NCBI GenBank assembly: GCA_963693285.1
Contig: OY848922.1
Location: forward strand, 5,444,923 to 5,508,922
Source of the DNA: Xestospongia muta
Taxonomy: Eukaryota > Porifera > Demospongiae > Haplosclerida > Petrosiidae
Direction: 5' to 3'
DNA length: 64,000 nt
The notes below the pieces were generated by a model. That model was given only the letters and a program-made list of their open reading frames with translations. It did no database searches and was not told where the DNA came from. Within the stretch, counting starts at the first letter, position 1. Every line of letters starts with the position of its first letter. The position numbers and the translations under genes are program-made. Positions 25,566-38,700 of the stretch are shown here, piece after piece.

Positions 25566-27588
25566 AAGAACATTAGAGTTTCTGCTTATCAGTGAAAGGA
25601 CTGAGGACATCAAAGCTCCATGCTTAATTTCAATGTACAATGTTTCTATTATAGCATCAAATTTCATATTTGGATTAAATTGTAAAGGTTATATCAGGAG
25701 GAAAGACAACTAAACTATATCATTCAATCTAGTGGACATGCAGGTGAGTATATACTTATTGTATAGACAATCATACAAGATACATTTTATAATTGAAAGT
25801 GTTGTGTTCTACATAACATTGCTAATGTTGCGGCAACCTTTTTTTGATATCAAAACTGCTCTTTACTCTTTAGTAATGAGCAATACTATGGCAAAGCATT
25901 GATATTTAACACTGATAACTATGACTGTTCTTTTTGAGCAGGTATGAGCTTGCTGCAAATATACACATCCAACGATGAATCTGATATAATCATTGAAAAT
26001 TATATTTTTGCAAACAATTTTGCTCAATAATTGGGAACAGGTGTGGCAATAAAAACATAATTATACAGCAATAAAGCATATTATGGATCAGGTTTGGTTC
26101 TCTATGGATTTGATTCTACATCATTAATTTTTAATTTATTATTTGTCCGGCAGGATATGTATACTTTGTTGTGTATTAAACTGATCCCCACCCCCTAAAC
26201 TTAACCTACCTTTATACAACAAAGTATACATTTCCTGGCGGACAAATAGACTCTACATTTTTTATTTTACAGACATTTCATTTGATTCCAATAAAGTACC
26301 CAACAAGGTTGATAGATTTTGTATAATGTATGTGATCCATAGACATTATGTACTTATTTGTCTTTGAATTTGAAGTAGCTATATCCCTGGGTAATTATTA
26401 GCATGCTGTGAACCTACGTATAGTGCAATTACCTACTTTAATTGCAACCACACTATAAATGCTATTATTAATTCACCAATTATAATTACTATAATTAATA
26501 TTTATGGATAAAATCCATATACAATTTGCTATGATGATGACTATCATCTCTGTCAGTATCCATGCAACACAGTCCAATCTGTTCTAAGTAGTATAGCCAC
26601 TTTCATTTCCAAACTGAACATTGTTATCGAGAAGATAGACTTCAAGTGTTATATAAGATGAACACATGATGTTAAAGGATCTGTATAATTCATAAAGATT
26701 AAGTGGCTTAGACAGGACAAGACTCTTGAGCTCATATTTCAATTATATAAAATTTATTTAGGTGGATATAGAAGTATGTGAGCAAACTTTTTCCTTATTA
26801 TTTAAATATTTTTATAATGTGATAAGATACATAGAGAAGATTCATTTTCTCTACTTTATCCTTCATCTTTGTGATCTCAATTAAGTGAAGAATTTAAGTT
26901 TTAAAGTATAGACACTTGGTCTAAAAGGCCTATATTTTGGTCATGGACCATACGTTTTATATCCCTTTGAAACAAGTGACCATTCTAGTTATAAAATTCT
27001 GATGAGTACTAGCGAAGACAAGGATATGTACATGTGACAAATATCCACATGGACTGAGTAAGTCTGGAACCTTGCAAAATGCCTAAGATGAGTCTCAAGT
27101 CTTTGCTTCTAAAAATGTGACATCTAACAAAGGAGAAAACAATAACTCTAGTCAAAACAGTATATAAGGAAGATGTTATTCTTAGAATCTTGTGATTTTA
27201 GCTTTATATATGGCTGGATAAAAGGTTAGACACTTCCCATTCTGTAATAACTTCATCCAATAAGCAATACTTCACTATATATATTCCAGCCACTTATCTC
27301 AATACAATAATATTATATATAGTAGTTTACTTTGTATGTCTGAGAGACCGTGAACACTATTTTGGCATAAGATTAACATTTTTTAATAAAGAAGCATAAA
27401 TTCAAACCTACTACAATTAATAAATTATATAAAATAATATACGTAACATTTTAAAGTAATTAGAACAAAAGTGTAAACATTCTTGTATTTAAGTAAAATC
27501 ACACTTTTAAAACTATAAATAAAGATAATCAGTAGTTAGTTTATGTAAATATGAATAATGACATTATCAGAAAGAAAGGTAATATAAT
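25566..27588. other. 3' flank of gene B; one miniature element
   Basis: No gene was recognised. It contains the short inverted-repeat element at 26140-26248. The gene B polyadenylation signal should lie in the last few hundred bases but was not identified with confidence. Confidence 0.4.
26140..26248. mobile_element. Miniature inverted-repeat element, 109 bp, TA ends
   Basis: The left arm TATTTGTCCGGCAGGATATG and the right arm (reverse complement) TATTTGTCCGCCAGGAAATG match. The match continues through TATACTTTGTTGT, giving arms of about 33 bp with a few mismatches around a C-rich core. TA at both ends suggests a Tc1/mariner-type target. Confidence 0.78.
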
Positions 27589-27869
27589 TCATTGACTAGT
27601 TTTGGAAAGACACATATCCAGAATACATTTTGCTATAGAAGGCTCAAGAACTGGAGGTAAGTCCACTGATGTTATTATAGTAGTCCAAGTAACTTCACTA
27701 GGTTGTTTGTCTAGCCAAACCTGGATGACATCTGCAAGTCTGTCAGCATTACGATTCCTTTGGTCTAATATATTCTCCAGATCTCCATGGCTAATTCTCA
27801 AGGCATGTCCTATCTGTCTCCATTTATATTCAATGGGTGATAATAAACGAATAAGATCCAGTTTGTCTT
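27589..27869 (-). CDS. Gene B last exon, second Death-like domain and stop
   Basis: It encodes EDKLDLIRLLSPIEYKWRQ, then IGHALRISHGDLENILDQ, then a helix with ADRLADVIQVWLD, then EVTWTTIITSVDLPPVL. It ends CLSKTSQ and TGA at 27589. The six-helix spacing and the IG.AL.I and VI..WL motifs match the Death fold. It is also the exon preserved in the pseudogene at 15.7-16.4 kb. Confidence 0.75.
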
Positions 27870-30800
27870 CTATAATTATAAAGACACATCATCAATATAT
27901 ATTGCTAAAATATATAAGTTAATGAAGATAGAGATGTAGGGAAATACTGTATGCATTAGTTGTAGATACAAAGCCTTACCAATATTAACAGGAACACAAA
28001 CGTTTTTCTCATGTTGAACAAGTAGTCCACTATCAGTAATGTCTGTAATGAAAGTAAAAATAAAATACAGTTACAGTCTCATAATATAAAAATGGATGCA
28101 TTAGATTATGTTCATTATATTTTACAAATATGATACTACTCATACCTAAAGTAACTAGTTTTTGACTAGCCAATGAATGATCTTTATTCAAATTGTCTTT
28201 GTCTATTGAAAATAAAATGTTGATAAATTACTGCAATGCAACGTTGTATATATAGCAATAATTATAATTACTGTTTTTAGTGTTTAGGAAATTATAACTA
28301 AATAATTTTTGTGTTTATAAAGTAGAGAAACATAAACAAACAACATAACTTGTTTTATATATTAAAAGTGAAATTATAGTAATAATAGAGTGAAATTTAG
28401 AGTTAATAATTGACTTCATCCACAGAGTATAGATGAAACTTGGATTGTACATATGGTAGCAAATATTTTAAATGAAATGTTTATAAATCTTACCAGGATC
28501 TTTTGTATTCATTTCTAGATCTACATTTTTAGCTACAACTTGTGAAGAAGCACCAGTAATGTCTGCAATGAAAGTAATACTAACAGTAAAAATGACATGT
28601 TTGAATATTTAACAATAAAGACATTTTGTACGAAATGAAACATTAATTTATTCTTAAAAATTCATTCTATTCAAAAAAAATTCAGCTACAGTTTTTAAAA
28701 ATGCAAACTTCATAGAGCAATAGATTAATACATTAATATATTAAAATCACTGGTAAATGCACATTTATATGTGCCATACTGTTCAGATATACAAACGTAA
28801 ATTTTATTATTACCATTTTGTGATTCAATTTTTTGAGCAATGTCAAGGTGACCCATATCTTTTAGGGCTTCAATAAATTTTGCCCTAGTTGCTTTCCCTC
28901 CATCTAACCATGTCATTAACATGTCTTTACGAGCAGGTCCAGACTGATGATGGTTGTTCTTTTTGATTTCCTTCAGTACTACATTCTTAATACCCAAATA
29001 CACCCCTAACATTTCCCAGTCTTCAATTTGTTTTGCAAATCTTATTAGGGCAACAAGGTGACATTCATCTGTAGATAATATATAAAATTGTCTTGCTAGC
29101 ATTAATTCTCATTATAATATGTCACTTACTAAGAGGTCCATCTGGTAGATTTGAGCTCGCTGGGATAATTACTGATTCAGTCTCTAATAAAGAAGTGAAA
29201 TTTATAGATACTATTATGTTGTTCATTTGCATAAATATAAATACTATATAGTACTCTGTACATATTATATTGTTCCTATCTAATTTTACACTCATTACAT
29301 AGCTTATTTTCGAGGATGATTCATCCACAGATACTGATAGTAAAGTTATAGATCATTTTATTTTATGTATAGTAAGTACATACAAATTAGATTAGTTGAT
29401 TTGCCACCAGAAATGACAGAGCAAGAATCTGTATTACCACAAATATATGTCAACATCAGATAAATATAAGCTAATATTTTATACTCACCAATTAGCCAAC
29501 AGGTTTGTCTTTCATCAATTAATTGAAGTGTTGGGAGCTGTTTTTCAATACTACATCTCATTAAAGGTGGATCATGACCCCAAGATATAATGACTGGATG
29601 TAACTTGTATCCACTTTCACTGTGCTCTTGTTTACAAGGGACAGATACTTCAGCTTTGAGTGCCCCTTCATCATATGCCAATATATCAGTACAAGCCGAT
29701 ATAGCTTCACAAATGACTTTGCGCAATTTAAAACAATCTTTAGTGAGACCATTGTAGTAGACCTCAATCCAATAGAATCGATCAACTAGTAGGATAGAAC
29801 CAAATAAATCTTCAGAATAAAGTAAAACAGCATAACGAAGCTGTCTTGGAAATGCAATTGAACAACTATCTATATCAAATTGTGGACTTTCTGTTCTGTC
29901 AGCAAGAGCTACCACAACAGCTGTAAATACACCCTACAATAGAAATGTTGTGTTATGAACAGAATAAACATTGTAGAAGTGGTATAGGTTTATAAATGAA
30001 CCTTTCAATATTAGTAATTATTGTAGATGAGTACAACAGTTACATTACTCACCTGAGGAACAACTTTACTTCCAAATGTTATAATCATCGGATCACACTT
30101 CTTTTGAAAAAGAACTATGTCTTTCACTTTTGCCTGTTGAGGTGGTAATACTACTGGCATAAAATAGCGCTTAACACCATCAGTTGTTGAGAGTGGAGTA
30201 ATGATACGCAGATAACGAAGCAACATTAAAAAGGCATTTTTAGTAAAAAGAGAAGAAACAAACGGTAGGCAAACATTATCAAGTAAAGATTCGTCAAATA
30301 CTCCAAATTCACGAAATGCTCGCTGAGTGTCTGGTGTTATAGACTTACCCTCGAGTAAAATATCCTCTAAGGAGTCTACAAATGACACACGTATCAATGC
30401 TGAGAGCATATCAAGGAGATATTGAGGATTAGTAAAGATTACCTTATGAAGGACAATTGGAAAATACAAGAACAAAGCCATGGTATGTAAGTGGGATAAA
30501 AAATTCAGGACATCATTTCCATCCATACTAAGACTAACTCCAATACCATGACAAGATTCTAATGAAATTATTCCATGATCCTCATGTGACGCCTCCTCTT
30601 TCAAACGCAATTCAAACATGTACCAACGTACTGGTATGGGTGCAGCGATGCCAATATCCTTCTGATAGGACATAATATGCTGTCGAAGAGAAGATGATAT
30701 TTTCTTTCGATTCCACCAACAAAGATTATCAACAGGAAATATGAGCTCTTTTCGGTCATCATTATGGAAAATAAAATGATCATGAAACTCACTAAGAGTA

Positions 30801-32753
30801 GACAGTAACTGCTCATTCTTAAATTCTAATGGCTTATACGATCCTTTTTTCGCACGCTTAATCTTGTCATAGCAAGTGCCAATGATCATAAAAAGTGGTA
30901 AGCTTTTCTTTCCTTTTGCAACAACAGCATTTTTAGAAGAAACTATTGAACGTACAAAATGCTCTATCAGCTCTAGGTTGGTCATCTGTAACTCACTGGG
31001 TTGATTGAGCAACTTACCATTCAGTGAGTAGCAAAACTGAGGCTTTTCAAAAAGGCTTTCTGTTAACTTTGTACAGATTATATTTATGGTATTGCCACGA
31101 ATAAATGCTCGTGATACATCTGCAAATTGTGGCTGACCACCACTATCAAGAACATTTATCCACGTAGCTTTGTGGCGATTTTGTGCTTTTTTTTGCTTTG
31201 TAAATACTTTTGCTAATTCTCTAGAATATTGATCAGAATGCATGTCTGTACTGGAAGATGATAGCTCTTTAGCTGGGCTGGCACTAGAAACTGCAAGTCT
31301 TGTAGCTTTGTCAGATGAGATTGTAGTGCTGCTTGTAGAAATATGAAAGGTTTTCTTCTCTGTTTGATTGGGTTTTATAGTTGTATCAATATCAGAATCC
31401 AACTCATTCAAATCTTTTTCTGATATTGTTGATGTTACTGCAGTAGGCAATGGTACAGCAGCATTGTAACTTTTTACATTTTGCTTTGCCACCCCAGTCA
31501 TGCTAGTTTCACCAAGTGTGAATTTTTGAGGTGATTCTGCAGATAACGTGGTACTACTAGCATCTTCTGAAATAGGATCATCAGTTTCTTGTTGTGAATC
31601 TTGCTCTAGTGCATGAATTGCATCTGAGAGCATCCTTAGTAAGTCGAGACTGGTAACCTTTTCCCATATCTTTCCTTCATTGCGTCCAGCAACCCTCTCT
31701 AATGCTCGTATAGGTCTTGTTGCTAATGCTGTACTGTTGTGAAATCTAGGTGCACTCCAGTTGAACAGAAGTGACTTGAATGCTGTTTTACCAACACAAG
31801 GTGGTCCCATAAGAACAAGTCTCATGTTAGTCAGTTGAACATTGCCTTTGTGGAGACCACGTTTGAAAAGTCGTTGTAATGCTGTAATAAAATGCAAGAG
31901 AACATCATATTAATGATTGAATAAAGTCTTGTATTATTAAAATGATATTATATTAATCATATTAATAATTCAACATATATGCGATCTTTTAATGAATTAT
32001 TTAATATATATTTATCTCAAGATTGGAGATTCTGCATAAATAAATTACTGAATATTAGCCAATAGAGAAGAGTGCATAAAGAAATAAAAGAACTACAGTA
32101 CTGCTTGTTACATAAGAAACCTCCACAAATAATGTCTCAAATTATTGATTATAATAGCTAAATTTCTTAATTGCCATAACTATAAATTCTATAATTTTAG
32201 TAATGGCCATGAATCTATTTGTATGGTCATGTCTACTTATTTCATATATTTATTTCATTGCTGTTTGACACTTAATTAAGATATAAAAGAAATTAACATC
32301 GTGTTGTAACTACTAATACATATTACTGCTAATGAGTTAAATTTATTTAAAAATTTGGCATAAGTGACTGCAGTATTGTAGCTGCTGTAAAAACACTATC
32401 TTAGAATTACTTAATAATTACATTATTCTAACTATGCTGTTGTAAGTAATGAATCTTAAGATATTGTAATATACAACAATAAAAAGAAGTACAAAGGAAA
32501 GCTTAAAAATTATAAACTATTTAGAATATTAAATAAAAAGGTTCTACAATAATATAAACTATACAAAGATAATAAAATTACTGTGATATACATACTTGTT
32601 ATATCAAGTTATCAAATACATACCTTCATCTATTATCAGCTTTGCAATGTCTCGATAGCCTTCACTCTGAGCTAATTCAGCTGGAGTTTTACCACCCTGA
32701 GTGAAGAATGAATGTATTAATTAATAGAAAGGCAAACAGTATGTGTAAATGAC

Positions 32754-32793
<40 letters not shown>

Positions 32794-35700
32794 ACACACA
32801 TATATACATCACTTGCTTGACTCAGTTTCAGTTGTAACCAACTAGCTAAATAGATATGCATATAAACCTTTGAAAACTTGTAGATGATCTGTTTTAAGTT
32901 TATGGAATTATCTCAATTTTGGTTGGTGAAGGAACAACATCATTAATTCTCATTTAAATTGCATATCAAAGGAAGGCTGGTGGCAGATTCCTTCTTAGTG
33001 ATATTATTATAAACTTTAATATTATTTTTAATATGGACAATCTTTAGTAATTATTTTAAGTCAGTCAAAAATTATCCAACCACCACATCATTGCAAACAC
33101 TACTGAGGACATTTAATAAAAATTGTACAACACATAATATTTCCTCCTTCTTTGGTAATTCTTATACAACAAAATATAACTATTCTGATAATAACTACAA
33201 GCTCATATTTTTTTTGCTTTTTTTCATCACTGCTAAAACTAGTAACTCATCTTAATACTAAAATGAATCAATGTTGCTACTCTGTTGCCAAATAAATGTA
33301 TGGCTCCCATTCAAAAGGTTGTGACAGTCATTTTAACTGCAGTTGTGATAATGAAATATTGACAAAATCAGACTTATTAGACTCTATCTATACTTAATGA
33401 ATTAAATGAGGTTAACAAAAAAGTGTAATATGACTAACAATCAACTATTTCATGGAAAAGAAATTTTGGTAGTTTATTATTATATAAGTTCATTTGTTGC
33501 TCTTAGAAGCCTACGTCATACAAAACAATAAAATAAAATAATATGATATGGACACGTCTTTTATTTATACATAGAAATGAAAGGATCCAAAAAGTTGTCA
33601 TTTCAAAATGAGAAAACCTGTCAAGTTAATACTTTCATACAAATAATTGCTACACAGATATTTGTATAAATCTTTGTATTAGTAACCAAGTCTCCCTTGG
33701 AGCAAGTTTCATTTGAACTATGCAGGAACGTTTATGGGAAGAATGTGTTTTTAACTTAATAGATGGGATTAAAATGTTACCTGGTGCTACTTTGTTACTC
33801 ATGGTCTTCTGGAGAGGTGGTATCTGTTAATGGTAGTGTGTTCACAAGTGCTAAGCAAGGAGTTACTAGTTCACTGTGTCATCTGGCATCATATGAAGTC
33901 AGAAAATGAGCCATACAGAGCTTAAAAGAATATATGATTAAGTTACAGTATGGTTCCTGGTGACCAAATTATCAAGTTTTGCTTTTTTTTACCTTGACTA
34001 TATACCTTGACTATATGATTTAGTTCAGAACTTGTTAAAAAACCTGTAAACATTTTTGTGCCTTGCCACCGAGCAATTACTAAGTTTCCTCTCTGAAGTA
34101 CCGTAGTTCTACGAGTAAGCGCCCATGGGTGCTTACAGTTTATTTAGAATTTGAAAGGGGTGGGCGCTTACACGCGTAAATATTCCGTATGTATGATATA
34201 GAAGTTGAAGTTGTCGAGGCTCTGACAACTCACCTGGAGCGCAATATATCTCCTATTGCAAAGAAGTATGGTGTAGATAGAAAGCATATTAGATAATAGG
34301 ATAAGGAGTTTGACAATCTTCGAATCGCAATAACGATACGCTGTACAGTCAAGGACAAAAGGAGAAAGATCCTTCATTGAGCAAGGTGGTTTAGAAGTGC
34401 TTTGTGAGCTGACCTTTTGAATTCCAAACGGAACAACAGACAACGAAACTATAATGTCTAAAGTTAGAAAATTGCTAGCCTAACTTTTTTCTTTGCTCAA
34501 CACGTGATAATAACCACAATAACTACAAATCTAAGAAGGTGGCATGGGGGAGGGCGCTTGCACGGGGAATTGATATTTTCCTTTAAGGACAAAATAAAGG
34601 GGTGGGCGCTTACATAGAGGTGGGCGCTTGCTCGGGGAACTACGGTACCTTGTACTCTCCTCTTTCTTTGAAAACTTTTTTTAACCCTTGTTTGAATTGC
34701 CACATCATCTTTTTGATTTGCTGGCTTCTCGTATTGTGATATAGACGTCTATGGATACTGGAAGTAGTTTAATACGATATTTAAGGTATGTATTCAAGAA
34801 GTAAGTTTTCAATAGACAGCTAAGTCTATCAAGTGGAAGGTTGCTCGTTTGTACCATTTCATTGTCCTGTGGTTGAAGCAGTAATATGAAAGAAGTTGAC
34901 CACTTTTATCTACTCCACCCATAAAGGTATTGGACCTCTCAACCATTAGTGGCTTCTATACATTTTTCCTTCATTCTGTGAGTTTCATTACCATACTGCT
35001 ATCGTGGACCGTGCTAGCAATGGTTATGAGCTGTTTATCTTTCCATTGCAAAGCAAGTATGCCATTCTCTAAGTTTTTTGTTCTTACTATTCCTTTCTTC
35101 AATTCTTTTCTTATCTGTCCAGTTTGTCCTTTACATTTTGCTTTTGATTTCCATTCTAGAGGCATACCTTTTCTATCTACACAGGCTGTACTACACACTC
35201 CCAAAACTTTCAGCTTCATATCTACAAACAGTGATGGTCTGATATAATAATTGTTCATGTATATATGGTGTCCTGCTTTCTTTAGTGACACAAATAGTCT
35301 CATTACAATAACATGCATGTGTAACAGTTTTGTTATCACCAACATCTAACATATCATCCTTTCCAACAAATTAATACTGCGTTTACACTGATCCCCACCT
35401 CAAACTCACTTGGTCCTTCCTGTGCCAACACAGGTTGTAGCTCGCATTTACATTACGAACATTAAAACTCAAAAGTAATTATTATTATTATTAACTTATG
35501 ACCACACCTCTAAGTTCTAAAATGGTTGCCTTGATAAGGAAATCTTTATTGACCTATATGATGATGAACAGAATAAAAAGACTGAAGAAAAGATGCTATA
35601 GAGCGAGACGAGCAAGTAATAAATGAAGATTACTCACCTTTGTCATACTATTCCTTGCTATATGAGTGTTTCCTATTATACGTGGAGAAAAACGACTGTG

Positions 35701-38700
35701 GTGTTTACCAAGGTAAGTAATAAAAATGTAGGGTATATTCGTCTTTCTTAATGATAGATCTGACTACTGGTAGGCATACATTGTAAAGCAGACCTTTACA
35801 GAACCTGATTGGATGGCAAATTTAGGTTAAGTAGATCAACATTCAGCCACCTGTGCCATGTACTATTACCAGTCATACCAAAGCAAAATACCAATATGTG
35901 TACACCATTGTCAGTGGAGGAACGTGTTGCTGTAACACTGTGGTTTCTGGCAACACCAGGAGAATACAGGGCTACAGTATTGAGTCATGCTGAGTCGAGC
36001 TGACACGGTAGAGTTTATTGGGCTAGCGTGGTTCGATATGGTCCAGTTTGGTATGCGTTTACATGTTGTGCCAACAGAGATTGAACTGAGTCGACTCCGA
36101 GTTAGACCTCTGTGGTAAATGCAGTATAAGTAAGTATTATACATGTACAATAGTCAACCCAATATTACTTGTCAATATGTACCTGCATACAGAGTCCGAT
36201 TGTAAGTATAACCTGTTTTTGAGTCCGCTAAAGAAAATGCTTTTAGCCCCCCCCCCCCCCCCATTTGTTTGGTTTTTTAGGAATGTATTGAAGAAACCAA
36301 ATTCTGCCTTTGAGCTAACAATGGCCTCATCTATGGAGAATTCACCTCCAGGGTTATATCTAGCTTGAAAGGTATTAATCAGTGATGTAATAAGGGGATG
36401 TATCTTATATAATGGATCATATCCTGGTTCACCTTTTTCGTTTTAGCCTTTCTTGTCATTTATGTGTAGAAACTTTAGGCTGAAACACTCCCATGACATT
36501 ACACTAGAGAAGGTGACTGTACTAATTGGCCAGTACTGGGCCCGGTAATCTTCTAACTTGGGGTAGTGGATTGTTTCCATTATTATTACCAGAGCAAAAA
36601 ATTGTAGCTTTCCTGTAGACGTATGTATCTTCTTTTTCCAATAGTTTAGGCAAGGTTGGTGTGAAACCTCTGGGTGCTCTTCAAAGTGTTGCTGGGCATA
36701 CAAATTTGTTTTGTCAACCATTTCTTCTGTTATCTCTGGTGAAAAAGGTTTGTCAAAAAACTCAATTGGTGTTTTATCTGTCATATCTTCTGTTCCTTCA
36801 GATTCTCCAACAAACTCTGGGATATCATATGCTACACTACTCAGAGAAATATGTTTTGTTGCACTGATTTCAATTTCATCACCATACACTATTTCCATAC
36901 CATCTACTATTTCAGTTTCCACATCAAAATCATGGCTATCATAGTATTCATCATCAACTTCAGTTATTTCCATTACATCATTGTTATTCATTACCACTTC
37001 ATCACCATCACTATTGCATTCATCATCATCAGCTCTGTTACACAATCCCATTACTTGCATCACTTCATCATCACTGATACAGCCATCAAAGTCATCATCA
37101 CTATCATCTCCTGAGGCATTTCCTCCACTTGTAATCATGTCTATCACTTGGTCAACATTGTATCTAGTCATTGTTCTCACACTTTAGTTATTAATATAAA
37201 AAGGATGTCGCTGTATTTGAATGGTTTACCAAGTAGCAGCCTCTAGAGCAATAAATATACTCGCTGTGTTTAATTACGTAGGCTTTGCGCATATAATTAT
37301 GCTCATTGCAGTCAAACGGTTAACTGCATTCATGAAATTTAAGATTGACAAAACAAGTTAATTAGAATCTATCTGTACTCAATAAATCAAATGAGGTTAA
37401 ATAGAATCCACACAATGACTAACAATCTACTATTTCATGGAAAAAAATGTTGGTAGTTTATTATATGTTGAAGTATAGTTTTAGATGTTTGTTCAAACTG
37501 TTCATAATCAGGATAATTATATTCATATATGGTAATTATGTTGACAGTAACTTATATATAAGGTCATTTGTTGATCTTAAAAGCTTAAGTCACACAAAGC
37601 ATCAAAATAAATAAGAACAGTTAACGGGAAGAACAGTTTACAAAGCAACACATTTCAGTGAATTTTTACATGCAAACAGGTATTATGTAAAACACAATGT
37701 ATCCTGGTCTCACACAAACTCCTACCGTTCACTAAATGCTTGTTACTATTCACAAATTTCTGTCTAAGTGTCATTTTGATTGTCTTCTATTTAATGTACT
37801 CAGTGCCAGCCTTAAATAATTTTGACAGTAGAAATGATCAATTATTAAATTTATGCTGAGTGTAAGAGAGAGTTGTAGTCATACTTTGGAAAAAAATCAG
37901 AAGGCTCTATTCTACCTTATATTTCTTTTGTTAAGTCATTCACTCAAGCTTTATGTGGTGTTCTGATATTATATCTTCATCCTCTGTTTAAATATTAGCT
38001 GTTTATACTAAATCCTATTACTCCTATTAGCTGATAGTCAATCCATCAATACACTTTATGAGTTAATGCATTTTTGGATATATGCAGCTAAACCATTTCT
38101 AAATAACAGGTACAGCCAAAGCGATCATAACATATATATATATCATGAGAGGTAGACCATCTAGATAGCAAACTAATGACTTAGCAGTATCATTATATCA
38201 TTATAGATAGAGCTGTGCTTTGGGATGGAAAATTTGTACTGTGCACACAAAGAGTTATAAATGTTAAAGAATTCCAGTGTACTAGTCATAATGAAAAAGG
38301 TTAACCTAGCATACAAGAATTGTGGATGGACAATCACCTTATGACAGGTCAATATGTCTGCTTGGCTCAGATTAATTGTAATGAAACAGCTTGTCCTTCC
38401 CAGGAATTATAGTAACTTTCACGAACAACTTGCTTAAATTTGTTTCTTTCCACTCTGCTAAAACTATGTAAGTATTGACAAGACTATAGTTCAGGCTAAA
38501 TGCTTGAAGTAATCTTTTCATCAATGAATTAAAACAAAAACTAAGCGTACCATATTCCACCCAATTTCCTATACAGTAAAATAGAACTACCTTAACAGAT
38601 GATTTGCAGCTTTCTCAATTCATTCACTCAGTAATGTCAATAAATACCTATGCTTTTTTTCACATGGAATACTTCCCAATATAGCTATAGGTATTGAATA

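Larger units (their letters stand above)
34648..37319 (-). mobile_element. piggyBac element copy 2, broken, with a Harbinger element inside
   Basis: The 5' end read on the minus strand is TTAA then CCGTTTGACTGCAATG, with the target TTAA at 37320-37323. The transposase reads from 37171 down to about 34690 and is interrupted by 35375-36126. The 3' end is not defined; pogo-like copy 2 abuts it. Confidence 0.75.

Noticed and set aside
33960..34098. Possible extra piggyBac piece left of pogo-like copy 2 (LQRGNLVIARWQGTKM-like translation)
   Set aside because: Similarity to the transposase is too weak, and the homologous position is already occupied within copy 2.
36661..37187. Several + strand open frames of 60-90 codons
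   Set aside because: They are antisense shadows of the acidic, GAT/GAA-rich N-terminus of the piggyBac transposase on the minus strand.
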